DNA of 64,000 bases from Limnohabitans sp. 15K (GTDB lineage: Bacteria; Pseudomonadota; Gammaproteobacteria; Burkholderiales; Burkholderiaceae_C): positions 948,529-1,012,528 of the forward strand of contig NZ_NESM01000001.1 in NCBI RefSeq assembly GCF_002778285.1, given 5' to 3'. Each line of letters opens with the position of its first letter. The stretch's first letter is position 1. Below the pieces are notes generated by a model, which saw nothing but the letters and a program-made list of their open reading frames with translations, was not told where the DNA came from and made no database searches. Shown here piece after piece: positions 15,593-24,262 of the stretch. Position numbers and translations under genes: made by a program.

Positions 15593-17583
15593 CCGCCACG
15601 ATGCCTAACACCGCACACACCCAAGTCACCCGCCTGCTGATCGCCAACCGGGGCGAGATCGCCCGCCGCGTGATCCGCACCGCCCGTCACATGGGCATCC
15701 AAACGGTGGCCGTTTATTCAGACGCCGACCGCAACGCCCTGCATGTGCACGAAGCCAACACCACTTTCGCTTTGGGCGGTACGCTGTCCGCTGACTCGTA
15801 TTTGCGCATCGACAAGCTGCTGGCGGCCGCGCAGGCCACCGGCGCCGATGCGGTGCACCCGGGTTATGGTTTTTTGAGCGAGAACGCCGAGTTTGCGCAA
15901 GCCGTGATTGACGCGGGTCTGACCTGGGTCGGACCGCCGCCTGCGGCCATCCGGGCGCTGGGCAGCAAGTCGGCCGCCAAAGCATTGGCCATGACACATG
16001 GCGTGCCTTGCCTGCCGGGCTACTTTGGCGCGGACCAGAGCGATGCCACCTTCACAGCACAAGCACAGCAGCTGGGCTTGCCACTCATGGTGAAAGCCGT
16101 GGCCGGGGGCGGTGGGCGGGGCATGCGCTTGGTGACCGACATGGCGCAACTTCTGCCCGCCCTGCACAGTGCACGCTCTGAAGCGCTGGCTGGGTTTGGC
16201 AATAGCGACTTGCTGATGGAGCGCGCCTTGCTGCGCCCCCGCCACATCGAGGTGCAGATCATGGCCGACCAGCATGGCCACTGCATCCACCTGGGCGAGC
16301 GCGACTGCTCGGTGCAGCGCCGCCACCAAAAGATCATCGAAGAATCACCCAGCCCTGCCGTGGATGCGGCACTCCGCGCGCAACTCGGGCAAGCGGCCAC
16401 CGCACTCGCTCAATCGGCGGGCTATGTGGGCGCAGGCACAGTGGAATTTTTGCTGGATGAAGCCCAAGCTGACAAGCCCTTCTATTTGATGGAGATGAAC
16501 ACCCGGCTGCAAGTGGAGCACCCGGTGACCGAGATGCTCACCGGGCTGGACCTGGTGGAGTGGCAACTGCGCATCGCACGCGGCGAGCCTTTGCCGCTGG
16601 CGCAAGCCGATGTGCGCCTGCAAGGCCATGCCATCGAAGTGCGCCTGTGCGCCGAAGACGAACACTTCACGCCACAGACCGGCACGGTGCAATCGTTTGT
16701 AGCACCCGAGGGTTTGCGTTTTGACCATGCGCTGCATGTGGGTGCGGTGGTTACGCCGCACTACGATTCGATGCTGGGCAAACTGATCGCGCAAGCGCCC
16801 ACGCGCGCTGAAGCCATCGACCGCCTGCGCACGGGCTTAGACCAGACCACTGTTCTGGGCCTGCCCACTAACCGCGCCTTTTTGGCCGCCTGCTTGCAGC
16901 ACCCGGTGTTCCGTGCGGGTGAGGCCTTAATTCCTTTCCTCGCCGAACAGGCCGATGCGGTACGCCAAAGCCTGCAAGCATCGAGCGAAGCCCGCACCGT
17001 GGCCGCGCTGGCTGTGCTCTACGCCGATCAATCACCCGCCGCCGCCATGCCCAGTCCGTTCACACGGCCGGTGCGCTTGGGGCTGGGCTCAGACACCCTC
17101 TCGCTGAACCTGCAGGAACTGGGGCAAGGCCGTGTGCGCATTCAAACCAGCGAGGCCACACACGAGGCCAGCGTACAGCGCATCGCTGAACAACTGCACA
17201 TCGACTTGAACGGCTGCCGCTGGCAAGCCCGAGCTGTGGCATGCCGGGGCACCACCAACGCTGTGCAGTGGCATGTGCAGCTGCAAGGCCCCGCATGCTT
17301 TGAGCTCTGGCTCACCGACCAAAGCCACAACCCGCCCAGCACGGGCGCCAGCGCACAAGCCGCGCAGTCTCTGCGCGCGCCCTTCAACGGCAAGCTGATC
17401 GCGCTGCATGTGCAAGAAGGTCAACAGGTCAAGCAAGGCGAAGCCGTGCTGGTCATCGAGTCGATGAAGCTAGAACACATTTTGTGCGCCCCACGCGATG
17501 CGGTGGTGCACAGCCTTTCGGCCTGCGTGGGCCAGCAAGTGGGCCCTGGCCAGGTGCTGGTGCAATGGAAGGACGCCGCATGA
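15589..17583 (+). CDS. atuF: Geranyl-CoA carboxylase alpha (biotin carboxylase/carrier) subunit
   Basis: This 664-aa protein has a biotin carboxylase domain (LLIANRGEIARRVIRTA near the start, the ATP-grasp glycine loop GGGGRGMRL, EMNTRLQVEHPVTE in the catalytic centre). A variable linker follows, then a C-terminal biotinyl domain with the attachment lysine Lys627 in ESMKLEH. It carboxylates its own biotin with ATP and bicarbonate for use by AtuC. The ATG at 15589 overlaps the atuE stop; another in-frame ATG lies at 15601. Length and layout match alpha subunits of the MCC/GCC family. Confidence 0.87.
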   Translation: MTATMPNTAHTQVTRLLIANRGEIARRVIRTARHMGIQTVAVYSDADRNALHVHEANTTFALGGTLSADSYLRIDKLLAAAQATGADAVHPGYGFLSENAEFAQAVIDAGLTWVGPPPAAIRALGSKSAAKALAMTHGVPCLPGYFGADQSDATFTAQAQQLGLPLMVKAVAGGGGRGMRLVTDMAQLLPALHSARSEALAGFGNSDLLMERALLRPRHIEVQIMADQHGHCIHLGERDCSVQRRHQKIIEESPSPAVDAALRAQLGQAATALAQSAGYVGAGTVEFLLDEAQADKPFYLMEMNTRLQVEHPVTEMLTGLDLVEWQLRIARGEPLPLAQADVRLQGHAIEVRLCAEDEHFTPQTGTVQSFVAPEGLRFDHALHVGAVVTPHYDSMLGKLIAQAPTRAEAIDRLRTGLDQTTVLGLPTNRAFLAACLQHPVFRAGEALIPFLAEQADAVRQSLQASSEARTVAALAVLYADQSPAAAMPSPFTRPVRLGLGSDTLSLNLQELGQGRVRIQTSEATHEASVQRIAEQLHIDLNGCRWQARAVACRGTTNAVQWHVQLQGPACFELWLTDQSHNPPSTGASAQAAQSLRAPFNGKLIALHVQEGQQVKQGEAVLVIESMKLEHILCAPRDAVVHSLSACVGQQVGPGQVLVQWKDAA

Positions 17584-18737
17584 GCACCGCTGATTTCACA
17601 GCCGAAGACCTGCAAAGCCTGCAGACCACGGTGGAGCGCTTTGCCAAACAAGCCATTGCCCCGCATGTGCCCGCATGGGAAGAAGCGGGTCAATTTGACC
17701 GCAGCCTCTACAAGCAAGCCGCCGATCTGGGCCTGCTGGGCCTGGGCTACCCCGAACACTTAGGGGGTACACCCGCACCCTGGCGTGCACGCAACCTGCT
17801 GTCGCAAACCCTGGCGCGTCACGGCGGCAGCGGCGGCGTGATGGCCAGCCTGTTTTCTCACAACATCGGCTTGCCGCCCGTCATGGCGCATGGCAGCGCA
17901 GAGCTGCAAGCCGAAGTGGTGCCCCCGGTGCTGCGCGGCGAACGCATCGCCGCCCTGGCCATCACCGAGCCCGGCGGCGGCTCGGACGTGGCCAGCCTGC
18001 GCACCACCGCCCGAGCCGATGGGGCCGACTATGTGATCGACGGTGAAAAAGTGTTCATCACCTCGGGCCTGCGGGCCGACTGGATCACGCTGGCCGTGCG
18101 CACCAACCCGGCCAGCAAGGGGGCCAGTGGCATCTCGATGATCGTGGTGCCCGGTAACACCCCCGGCATCTCACGCACACGCCTGCACAAGATGGGCTGG
18201 CACAGCTCGGACACGGCGCAACTGCGCTTTGACGGCGTGCGAGTGCCTCAGCGCTACCGCTTGGGCGAAGAAGGCGCAGGCTTCAAGATGATCATGGGCA
18301 ACTTCAATGGCGAACGACTGGCCATGTCGGCCATGGCGCTGGGCTTTGCCCAGGCTTGCTTTGACGAAGCCCTCGCCTGGAGCCGCCAACGCCAGACCTT
18401 TGGCGCTGCATTGATCGAGCGGCAGGCGATTCGCCACAAGTTGATGGACATGCAAATGCGCATCTTGTCGACCCAAGCTTGGGTCGATGCCGTGACGCAG
18501 CAAGCCGATGCGGGCCAGACCGGTGCCGCGTGGGTGGCGCAGGTCTGCCTGCTGAAAAACCACGCCACCCAAACCATGCAGTTTTGCGCCGATGCCGCCG
18601 TGCAAATGTTGGGCGGCATGGGCTACATGCGCGGCACCGTCAGCGAGCGGGTGTACCGAGAAGTCAAGGTGATGATGATCGGCGGCGGGGCCGAAGAGAT
18701 CATGAAAGAGCTGGCTGCCAAACAGCTGGGCATTTGA
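17580..18737 (+). CDS. Acyl-CoA dehydrogenase, last gene of the terpenoid operon
   Basis: This 385-aa acyl-CoA dehydrogenase is a paralogue of AtuD. It shows LAITEPGGGSDVASLRTT, KVFITSGLRADW, and a C-terminal GGGAEEIMKELAAKQLGI. The probable catalytic base is Glu245 in NGERLAM. It begins on an ATGA overlap with atuF, so it belongs to the same transcript. Having two acyl-CoA dehydrogenases in one terpenoid operon suggests one acts on citronellyl-CoA and the other on a later, shortened or saturated branched intermediate; which does which cannot be told from sequence. Confidence 0.9.
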   Translation: MSTADFTAEDLQSLQTTVERFAKQAIAPHVPAWEEAGQFDRSLYKQAADLGLLGLGYPEHLGGTPAPWRARNLLSQTLARHGGSGGVMASLFSHNIGLPPVMAHGSAELQAEVVPPVLRGERIAALAITEPGGGSDVASLRTTARADGADYVIDGEKVFITSGLRADWITLAVRTNPASKGASGISMIVVPGNTPGISRTRLHKMGWHSSDTAQLRFDGVRVPQRYRLGEEGAGFKMIMGNFNGERLAMSAMALGFAQACFDEALAWSRQRQTFGAALIERQAIRHKLMDMQMRILSTQAWVDAVTQQADAGQTGAAWVAQVCLLKNHATQTMQFCADAAVQMLGGMGYMRGTVSERVYREVKVMMIGGGAEEIMKELAAKQLGI

Positions 18738-18928
18738 GCGCTGAGCTCGCCGTCGTAGCAGGCCCAAACGGGAATGCGATAAAACGCCTCTAGGGTCCAA
18801 CTTGATGCTCAGTCAAAGATCTCATGCAGCCATGACGTCTTGCGCTTGAAATGTGAACCCAATTTAAGATCGCACTTAATCTTGCAAAAGAAGATAATGG
18901 CCGATCAACCCTCTCAAAAAAACTGCTC

Positions 18929-19822
18929 ATGCGCACCACCTTCAACTACAAGCACTTGTATTATTTTTGGGTCGTTGCCAAAGAGGGGGGCATCACACGG
19001 GCCGCCGACAAGCTCGACATGGCGGTGCAAACGGTCAGCGCACAAGTGCGTGAGTTGGAGAAGTCTTTGGGCTATGCCTTGCTCAAACCCGCTGGCAGAG
19101 GCTTGGCATTGACCGACGCGGGATTGGCGGCCATGCAACAAGCAGACCAAATTTTCCAATTGGGTGAAAACCTGCCGGCTAAAGTGCGTGACGCCGTGAG
19201 CTCACCCACTGTGAGACTGGCCGCTGGGATTTCTGACGGCCTGCCCAAACTGGTGGTGCGCCGTCTCATGCAACCGGTGATGGGCGAACCGCATTTGCGC
19301 TTGATTTGCCACGAGGGTGAGTTTGATGAGCTGCTTGGTGACTTGGCTCTGCACCGCTTGGACGTGGTGTTGTCGGACCGGCCTGCCCCGAGCAATGCCA
19401 ACATCAAGCTGTACAACCACGATCTGGGGTCTTCAGGCGTGTCTTGGTATGGCTCGGCTGCGCTGGTCAAATCGGCCAAAAAGAATTTTCCGGCCAGCCT
19501 GGCCGAAGTGCCGGTGTTGCTGCCCACCGGCCACACTGCTGTGCGTACCCGCTTGGACCACTGGTTTGAGCACCGTGCCATCACGCCACGCATTGTGGGG
19601 GAATTTGAAGACAGCGCCCTGCTCAAAACTTTTGGTGAAAGTGGCATGGGCGTCTTCCCGGCTGCCGAATGGGTGCACGATGAATTGTTGGCGCACTATG
19701 ACGTGCAGCGCCTGGGCCCTTGCGAAGGGGTGAAGGAAAACTTCTTCGCGATCGGCACCGAAAAGAAAGTCCAACACCCTTTGGTGCAGCGTCTCTTGCA
19801 GTCGAACAACCCTTCAGTCTGA
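18929..19822 (+). CDS. nhaR: NhaR-like LysR-family transcriptional regulator
   Basis: This 297-aa protein begins NYKHLYYFWVVAKEGGITRA, very close to the N-terminus of NhaR, the LysR-type activator of the sodium/proton antiporter nhaA in enterobacteria. The winged HTH (about residues 5-65) is followed by a substrate-binding domain containing HRLDVVLSDRPAP and GEFEDSALLKTFGE, both typical of NhaR. No nhaA is present in the window. The gene stands alone and converges on the TerC-type gene. No clear Shine-Dalgarno sequence precedes the ATG; GATAAT at 18893-18898 is a plausible -10. Confidence 0.85.
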   Translation: MRTTFNYKHLYYFWVVAKEGGITRAADKLDMAVQTVSAQVRELEKSLGYALLKPAGRGLALTDAGLAAMQQADQIFQLGENLPAKVRDAVSSPTVRLAAGISDGLPKLVVRRLMQPVMGEPHLRLICHEGEFDELLGDLALHRLDVVLSDRPAPSNANIKLYNHDLGSSGVSWYGSAALVKSAKKNFPASLAEVPVLLPTGHTAVRTRLDHWFEHRAITPRIVGEFEDSALLKTFGESGMGVFPAAEWVHDELLAHYDVQRLGPCEGVKENFFAIGTEKKVQHPLVQRLLQSNNPSV

Positions 19823-19829
19823 AATACAA

Positions 19830-19862
19830 AAAGCCCCCAGGTTTGAGCCGCCCGGGGGCTTT
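19830..19862. terminator. Bidirectional terminator between nhaR and terC-like gene
   Basis: AAAGCCCCC (19830-19838) pairs with GGGGGCTTT (19854-19862) across a 15-nt loop. An A run precedes the hairpin, which becomes a T run for the minus-strand gene. It follows the nhaR stop by 7 bases and the minus-strand terC-like stop by 17 bases. Confidence 0.85.
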
Positions 19863-19879
19863 GGTGATGATTCAGTGCA

Positions 19880-20827
19880 TCAGGCTTTGGCCGAGCGAAC
19901 ACTCAGCACCATGGTCGTGGCCAGGATACCGACCACCACACCCAGCGAGACACCCACCGGAATCTTGAACACATCGATCAAGCACATCTTCGTACCGATG
20001 AACACGAGGATCACAGCCAGGCCGTAGTTGAGCAGGTGGAATTTGTTGGCCACTGCTGCGAGCAAGAAGTACATGGCACGCAAACCCAGAATCGCAAACA
20101 CGTTGCTGGTCAGCACGATGAAGGGATCTGAGGTGATCGCGAAAATCGCCGGAATTGAATCCACAGCAAAAATCACGTCCGTCAGAGCAATCAAGCAGAT
20201 CACCATGAACAGCGGGGTGGCAATTTTCTTGCCGTTTTCTACCGTCCAGAAGTTTTCACCGTCGTAGTTTTTGCTGACGGGCAAAACCTTGCGTAACAGC
20301 TTGAGCGCCGGGTTGTCTTCCAGATCAGGTTCTTTGCCTGCAGCCCACCACATCTTCACACCCGTGAGGATCAGGAACGCACCGAAAACATAGAGCACCC
20401 AATGGAATTCAGCCAACAACCAGCCGCCCACCAAAATCATCACGGTTCTCAGGACGATGGCACCGATGATGCCGATCATGAGCACACGCTTTTGAAACTG
20501 TGTCGGCACAGCAAAGTAAGTGAAGATCATCAAGAAGACAAAGATGTTGTCCACCGCTAACGATTTTTCAATCAGGTAACCGGTCAGGAACTCCAGGGAT
20601 TTGGTGTTCGCCATCTCGACCGAACCCGTGGTGTCCTTGATGGCCCACCAGAACAGGCCATTGAACAGAAAGCTCAGGGCGATCCAGATGATCGACCAGT
20701 TGAGCGCTTCCTTGACACCAATGTCGTGGGAGCCCTGCTTTTTGAGCACCACAAAATCCACAAACAACGACACCAACACAATGGCCACAAAAGTGGCCCA
20801 GAGCCACAGGGGGGCAACGGTTTCCAT
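19880..20827 (-). CDS. TerC/Alx-family integral membrane protein
   Basis: This 315-aa polytopic membrane protein of the TerC family has about eight to nine hydrophobic helices. Conserved acidic membrane signatures include LIEKSLAVDNIFVFLMIF and ALTDVIFAVDSIPAIFAIT, as seen in Alx, YkoY and TerC. Members are linked to manganese export, metalation of exported proteins, alkaline-pH response or tellurite resistance. The ATG at 20827 is preceded by AGAGGTG; an in-frame extension to 20875 lacks support. It is a single gene, converging on nhaR and preceded by a 370-bp region with small dyads. Confidence 0.9.
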   Translation of the reverse strand: METVAPLWLWATFVAIVLVSLFVDFVVLKKQGSHDIGVKEALNWSIIWIALSFLFNGLFWWAIKDTTGSVEMANTKSLEFLTGYLIEKSLAVDNIFVFLMIFTYFAVPTQFQKRVLMIGIIGAIVLRTVMILVGGWLLAEFHWVLYVFGAFLILTGVKMWWAAGKEPDLEDNPALKLLRKVLPVSKNYDGENFWTVENGKKIATPLFMVICLIALTDVIFAVDSIPAIFAITSDPFIVLTSNVFAILGLRAMYFLLAAVANKFHLLNYGLAVILVFIGTKMCLIDVFKIPVGVSLGVVVGILATTMVLSVRSAKA

Positions 20828-20938
20828 CAGACACCTCTTTGTTATTGAAGACCACGCAAGACCAGAAAGACCCAACTTGTGACCGAGGGAAACGCCTTCA
20901 CACCGATCTCTCTGCCCTGCGCTTAGCTCTTATTTTTA

Positions 20939-21009
20939 CTGAGTTATGCGAAAAAATACTCAGAGAAAAAAAGAGTTATTGACTGAAAATCAATGGTGTT
21001 TTGAAACAC
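20939..21009 (-). promoter_or_regulatory. Three consecutive small dyads in an A+T-rich upstream region
   Basis: CTGAGT/ACTCAG (20939-20944 and 20958-20963), ATTGA/TCAAT (20978-20982 and 20990-20994) and GTGTTT-TG-AAACAC (20996-21009) follow one another 110-180 bases before the terC-like ATG. They could be operator half-sites or part of a structured leader RNA. The short stems make this a weak call. Confidence 0.35.
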
Positions 21010-21132
21010 TGGATTTGCGCTGCTCATTGGCTTGCCGCTTTAGTGCAGACACTCACAAGTCCTGAGCCGAAGGCCAAGGCCAAGGCCACGTCACGCCAGC
21101 CGTTTCAAACCGCCGACCACAACCACAAAAAA

Positions 21133-21163
21133 AGCCGCCAGTTCCAGGCGAAACTTGGCGGCT
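21133..21163 (-). terminator. Rho-independent terminator after the ABC binding-protein gene
   Basis: AGCCGCCA (21133-21140) pairs with TGGCGGCT (21156-21163). On the minus strand the hairpin runs into a T tract (A run at about 21127-21133 on the plus strand). It lies 37 bases after the binding-protein stop and ends the Liv-type operon. Confidence 0.85.
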
Positions 21164-21199
21164 AACAGGTGAAGTCAATCAGCAGTCAAGCTGCGCAGA

Positions 21200-22366
21200 T
21201 CACTTGCCCTTGGGATAGTCGGCGACGACTTTCCAGCGACCATCTTGGATTTGTGACATGCGAGAAATGTTGCTGCCCAAACGCTTGGTAGGGCTGAAGG
21301 ACATTTCTGGGCTGCCGAACATGTCTGTGGGTGTCTTCATCGTGTCCATGGCCTTGATGAAGCTCTCGGTCGTCAGGTTGGCACCGGCTTTTTCCACCGC
21401 ACGCAAGTAAGTGTCGAGAGCGTTGTAGCCATAAACCGAGAACACGGTCGGGTCTTCGTTGAACTTGGTTTTGTATTTGTTGGCCCAGAAACGGATGTTC
21501 TGAGCGGACTCGTCCAAGTAGGGGTGTTGCACCGTCATGGTGGCGTACAAGCCATTCATGGCGGGGCCGCCGAGCTTGTGGATCAGGTCGGTGTAGGCCG
21601 CGCTTGAGCCCAAGAAGGTGGGATTGAAGCCCAGGCGACGCGCTGTCGCGATGCCACCAATGGTCTCGCGGATGATGGTGCCCATGACCACGAAATCGCA
21701 CTTGGCCGAAGCGAGTTTTTGCATCTGCGAGGCAAAGTCGGTGGCGCCACGTTTGTAAGTGGTGACTTCGGCAAACTGCATGCCGGTGTCTTTCAGGCCT
21801 GCCTCGGCACCGCGGAACACTTCCAAGCCGAACTCATCGTCTTGGTACATGGCGCAAATTTGCTTGGCCCCTTTTTCTTTGACCAGGGTCGGCACGGCAT
21901 AACGCATTTGATCGAAATAGGTCGATGCAAAAGAGTATTTGAGCTTGTGGAAGGGCTCGTACATTTCGCGTGCAGCGGTCACCGGGAAAAAGTTGACCAC
22001 GTTCTTCTGGAACTGCACCGGCATAGCGGCCATGTTCTGGGCGGTGCCAATGTGGGCGATCATGCCGAAAATCTTGTCTTGGTTGACCAGCTTTTGGGCC
22101 GCCAACACGGCGCGACGGGGGTCGTAGCCCGAGTCTTCCACCAGCAATTTGATCATGCGGCCGTTGACACCGCCTTGTTCGTTGGCTTCATCGGCGCGCA
22201 GCATAAGGCCCAGGCGCACCTGCTTGCCAAAGCCGGCCAAGGGGCCGGACAAGTCTTGGATCGAACCCAAAACAAGTTCATTTTTGGACACGCCTTGCGT
22301 TTGGGCCATGCCCGCGCTGGCGGTCAAGGCCAGCGCTGCGGCGATCAGAGTGGGTTTTATTTTCAT
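21200..22366 (-). CDS. ABC transporter substrate-binding protein, LivJ type
   Basis: This 388-aa periplasmic binding protein has a clear Sec signal peptide (MKIKPTLIAAALALTASAGMA, cleaved before QTQG; given here only to mark the first 21 residues by its ends MKIKP and AGMA). The mature part begins with the type I fold segment LVLGSIQDLSGPLAGFGKQV, as in branched-chain amino-acid and aromatic-acid binding proteins. CAGGAGAC precedes the ATG. It is the last gene of a six-gene minus-strand unit (two permeases, two ATPases, acyl-CoA synthetase, binding protein). The ligand cannot be read from sequence; the synthetase next door suggests an organic acid over an amino acid. Confidence 0.9.
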   Translation of the reverse strand: MKIKPTLIAAALALTASAGMAQTQGVSKNELVLGSIQDLSGPLAGFGKQVRLGLMLRADEANEQGGVNGRMIKLLVEDSGYDPRRAVLAAQKLVNQDKIFGMIAHIGTAQNMAAMPVQFQKNVVNFFPVTAAREMYEPFHKLKYSFASTYFDQMRYAVPTLVKEKGAKQICAMYQDDEFGLEVFRGAEAGLKDTGMQFAEVTTYKRGATDFASQMQKLASAKCDFVVMGTIIRETIGGIATARRLGFNPTFLGSSAAYTDLIHKLGGPAMNGLYATMTVQHPYLDESAQNIRFWANKYKTKFNEDPTVFSVYGYNALDTYLRAVEKAGANLTTESFIKAMDTMKTPTDMFGSPEMSFSPTKRLGSNISRMSQIQDGRWKVVADYPKGK

Positions 22367-22402
22367 GGGTTTGTCTCCTGTTGAAAGTGAAAGGTGAATC
22401 GG

Positions 22403-24259
22403 TCAGCGGTACATCGCTTCAATTTGCGGCGAATATTTTTGTTCCACCAGTTTGCGTTTGAGCTTCATGGTGGGGGTCAACTCTTCGTCTTCGGCGCTCA
22501 GCTGGGTGTCGAGCAGCCAGAACTTCTTGATCTGCTCGACGCGGGCAAACTTCTTGTTCACACGCTCCATTTCGCCCTGAATGAGCGCTTGCACCTCTGC
22601 CGCATGGGTCAGGCTGGCGTAGTTGGAGAAAGGCACATCGTTGTCTTGTGCGTATTTCTCCACGTTTTCCTGATCGATCATGATGATCACTGTGAGGTAA
22701 GCCCGTTTGTCGCCAATCACCACCGCATCGGTGATGTAGGGCGAGAATTTCAATTCGTTTTCCAACTCGCTCGGGGTGATGTTCTTGCCCCCTGCCGTGA
22801 TGATGATGTCTTTCATGCGATCGGTGATGCGGAAAAACCCTTCCTCATCGACCACACCGACGTCACCCGTGTGCAACCAGCCATCGGCATCAATGGCCTC
22901 GGTGGTTTTCTCGGGCAGGTTCAGGTAGCCCATGAACACGTTGGGGCCACGCACCAGAATTTCACTGGTCAACGGGTCCAGACGCACTTCGTTGAAGTCG
23001 GCCGCAGGGCCAATCGAGCCGGGTTTCATGCGGTCGGCAGGCACGCCCGTGGCAGCACCACAGGTTTCGGTCATGCCCCACACCTCCAGCATGGGCAGGC
23101 CCAGCGCCAAATACCAACGCACCAGATCAGGCGAGATGGGGGCAGCGCCTGTCACCAGAAAGCGAGCCCGGTGGATGCCGATCATCTTGCGCACATTGTT
23201 GAGCGCAAGCCAACGGGCCACATGGAAACGCAGCTTCAAATGCGCAGGCACAGGCTTGCGCGCCAGCACCAATTCGGCGACCTTCTGGCCCACACCAATG
23301 GCCCAGCCATAAACCGATTGCTGAAAGCCCCCGGCCTCCTTGAGCGCGATCATCACGCCAGAGTAAAACTTCTCCCACACACGCGGCACCCCGGTGAACA
23401 CGGTGGGCGCAATCTCGCGCACATTCTCGGGCACGGTTTCGGGGTTTTCGACAAAGTTGAGTTTGGCCCCGGTGTACAGCGAGAAGTATTCGCCGCCCAT
23501 GCGCTCGGCGATGTGGCACAGCGGCAAAAAGCACATGCACTCGTCGGTCTCGTCGCGGGCAATCAAGGTGTTGTAACCCCGCACGCTGTAGACCAGGCCT
23601 CGGTGGCTGTGCATGCCGCCTTTGGGTTTGCCGGTAGTACCCGAGGTATAGACCAAAATGGCCAAGTCTTCGGGTTGGCAGGCGTTCGTTCGCTGTGTGA
23701 GCATCTCGGGGTGAGCCGCCAGATGCTCGCGGCCCAATGCACGCAAGTCATCCAAACTGATCACCTGCGGGTCATGGAACTCGCGCAGACCTTCCATGTC
23801 GAACACGACGATCTTCTTCAGAAGCGGAAGCCTGTCACGCACGGCCAATGCCTTGTCGAGTTGCTCGTCGTCTTCGACGAACAAAAATGACGTGCCCGAG
23901 TCTTCGCTCAGGTAATGCACCTGGTCGGCCGCATCGGTCGGGTAAATGCCATTGGCGACACCACCGGCACTGAGCACCGCCAGATCGCACAAAACCCATT
24001 CAATGTTGGTGTTCGCCAAAATGGAGGCGGTGTGGTGGGGCTCAAAGCCCAGCGACATCAGGCCATGCCCGATTTCTCGCACAGCTTTGGCGGTCTCGTT
24101 CCAGGTCCAGCTGCGCCAGATGCCCAGCTTTTTTTGGCGCATCCACACATTGGGGCCGCGTGCGGCCACGGCGTTCCAGAAAATGGCAGGGATGGTCTCC
24201 CCTGCCATGACGATGTTTTTGTTGGGCGCGATGCCCGAGGCGTCCCAGAGGTTGCTCAT
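22403..24259 (-). CDS. Long-chain/branched acyl-CoA synthetase (AMP-forming)
   Basis: This 618-aa ANL-superfamily enzyme activates a carboxylic acid to its CoA thioester through an acyl-adenylate. The P-loop-like motif YTSGTTGKPKG is at about 204-214; GWLHTGDVG and the hinge DRMKDIIITAGGKN are present, and a basic C-terminal part (TMKLKRKLVEQKY) ends the chain. Similar proteins are annotated as FadD15- or ACSBG-like long-chain ligases. GGAGA lies before the ATG, and only 3 bases separate it from the LivF-type gene, so ligase and transporter are co-expressed. By position it is a candidate for the AtuH role (activation of citronellic or geranic acid); this is inference. Confidence 0.9.
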   Translation of the reverse strand: MSNLWDASGIAPNKNIVMAGETIPAIFWNAVAARGPNVWMRQKKLGIWRSWTWNETAKAVREIGHGLMSLGFEPHHTASILANTNIEWVLCDLAVLSAGGVANGIYPTDAADQVHYLSEDSGTSFLFVEDDEQLDKALAVRDRLPLLKKIVVFDMEGLREFHDPQVISLDDLRALGREHLAAHPEMLTQRTNACQPEDLAILVYTSGTTGKPKGGMHSHRGLVYSVRGYNTLIARDETDECMCFLPLCHIAERMGGEYFSLYTGAKLNFVENPETVPENVREIAPTVFTGVPRVWEKFYSGVMIALKEAGGFQQSVYGWAIGVGQKVAELVLARKPVPAHLKLRFHVARWLALNNVRKMIGIHRARFLVTGAAPISPDLVRWYLALGLPMLEVWGMTETCGAATGVPADRMKPGSIGPAADFNEVRLDPLTSEILVRGPNVFMGYLNLPEKTTEAIDADGWLHTGDVGVVDEEGFFRITDRMKDIIITAGGKNITPSELENELKFSPYITDAVVIGDKRAYLTVIIMIDQENVEKYAQDNDVPFSNYASLTHAAEVQALIQGEMERVNKKFARVEQIKKFWLLDTQLSAEDEELTPTMKLKRKLVEQKYSPQIEAMYR

Positions 24260-24262
24260 CTC

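Larger units (their letters stand above)
20828..21199. other. Gene-free stretch upstream of the terC-like gene
   Basis: These 372 bases hold the upstream region of the terC-like gene, three small dyads (20939-21009), a short run of AAGGCC units near 21067-21086, and the terminator of the binding-protein gene (21133-21163). No coding sequence is supported. I looked for the yybP-ykoY manganese riboswitch often found before alx/terC genes and did not recognise it. Confidence 0.6.

Noticed and set aside
20828..21199. yybP-ykoY manganese riboswitch before the terC-like gene
   Set aside because: I looked for the conserved GGGGAGUA and paired core on the minus strand and did not find them.
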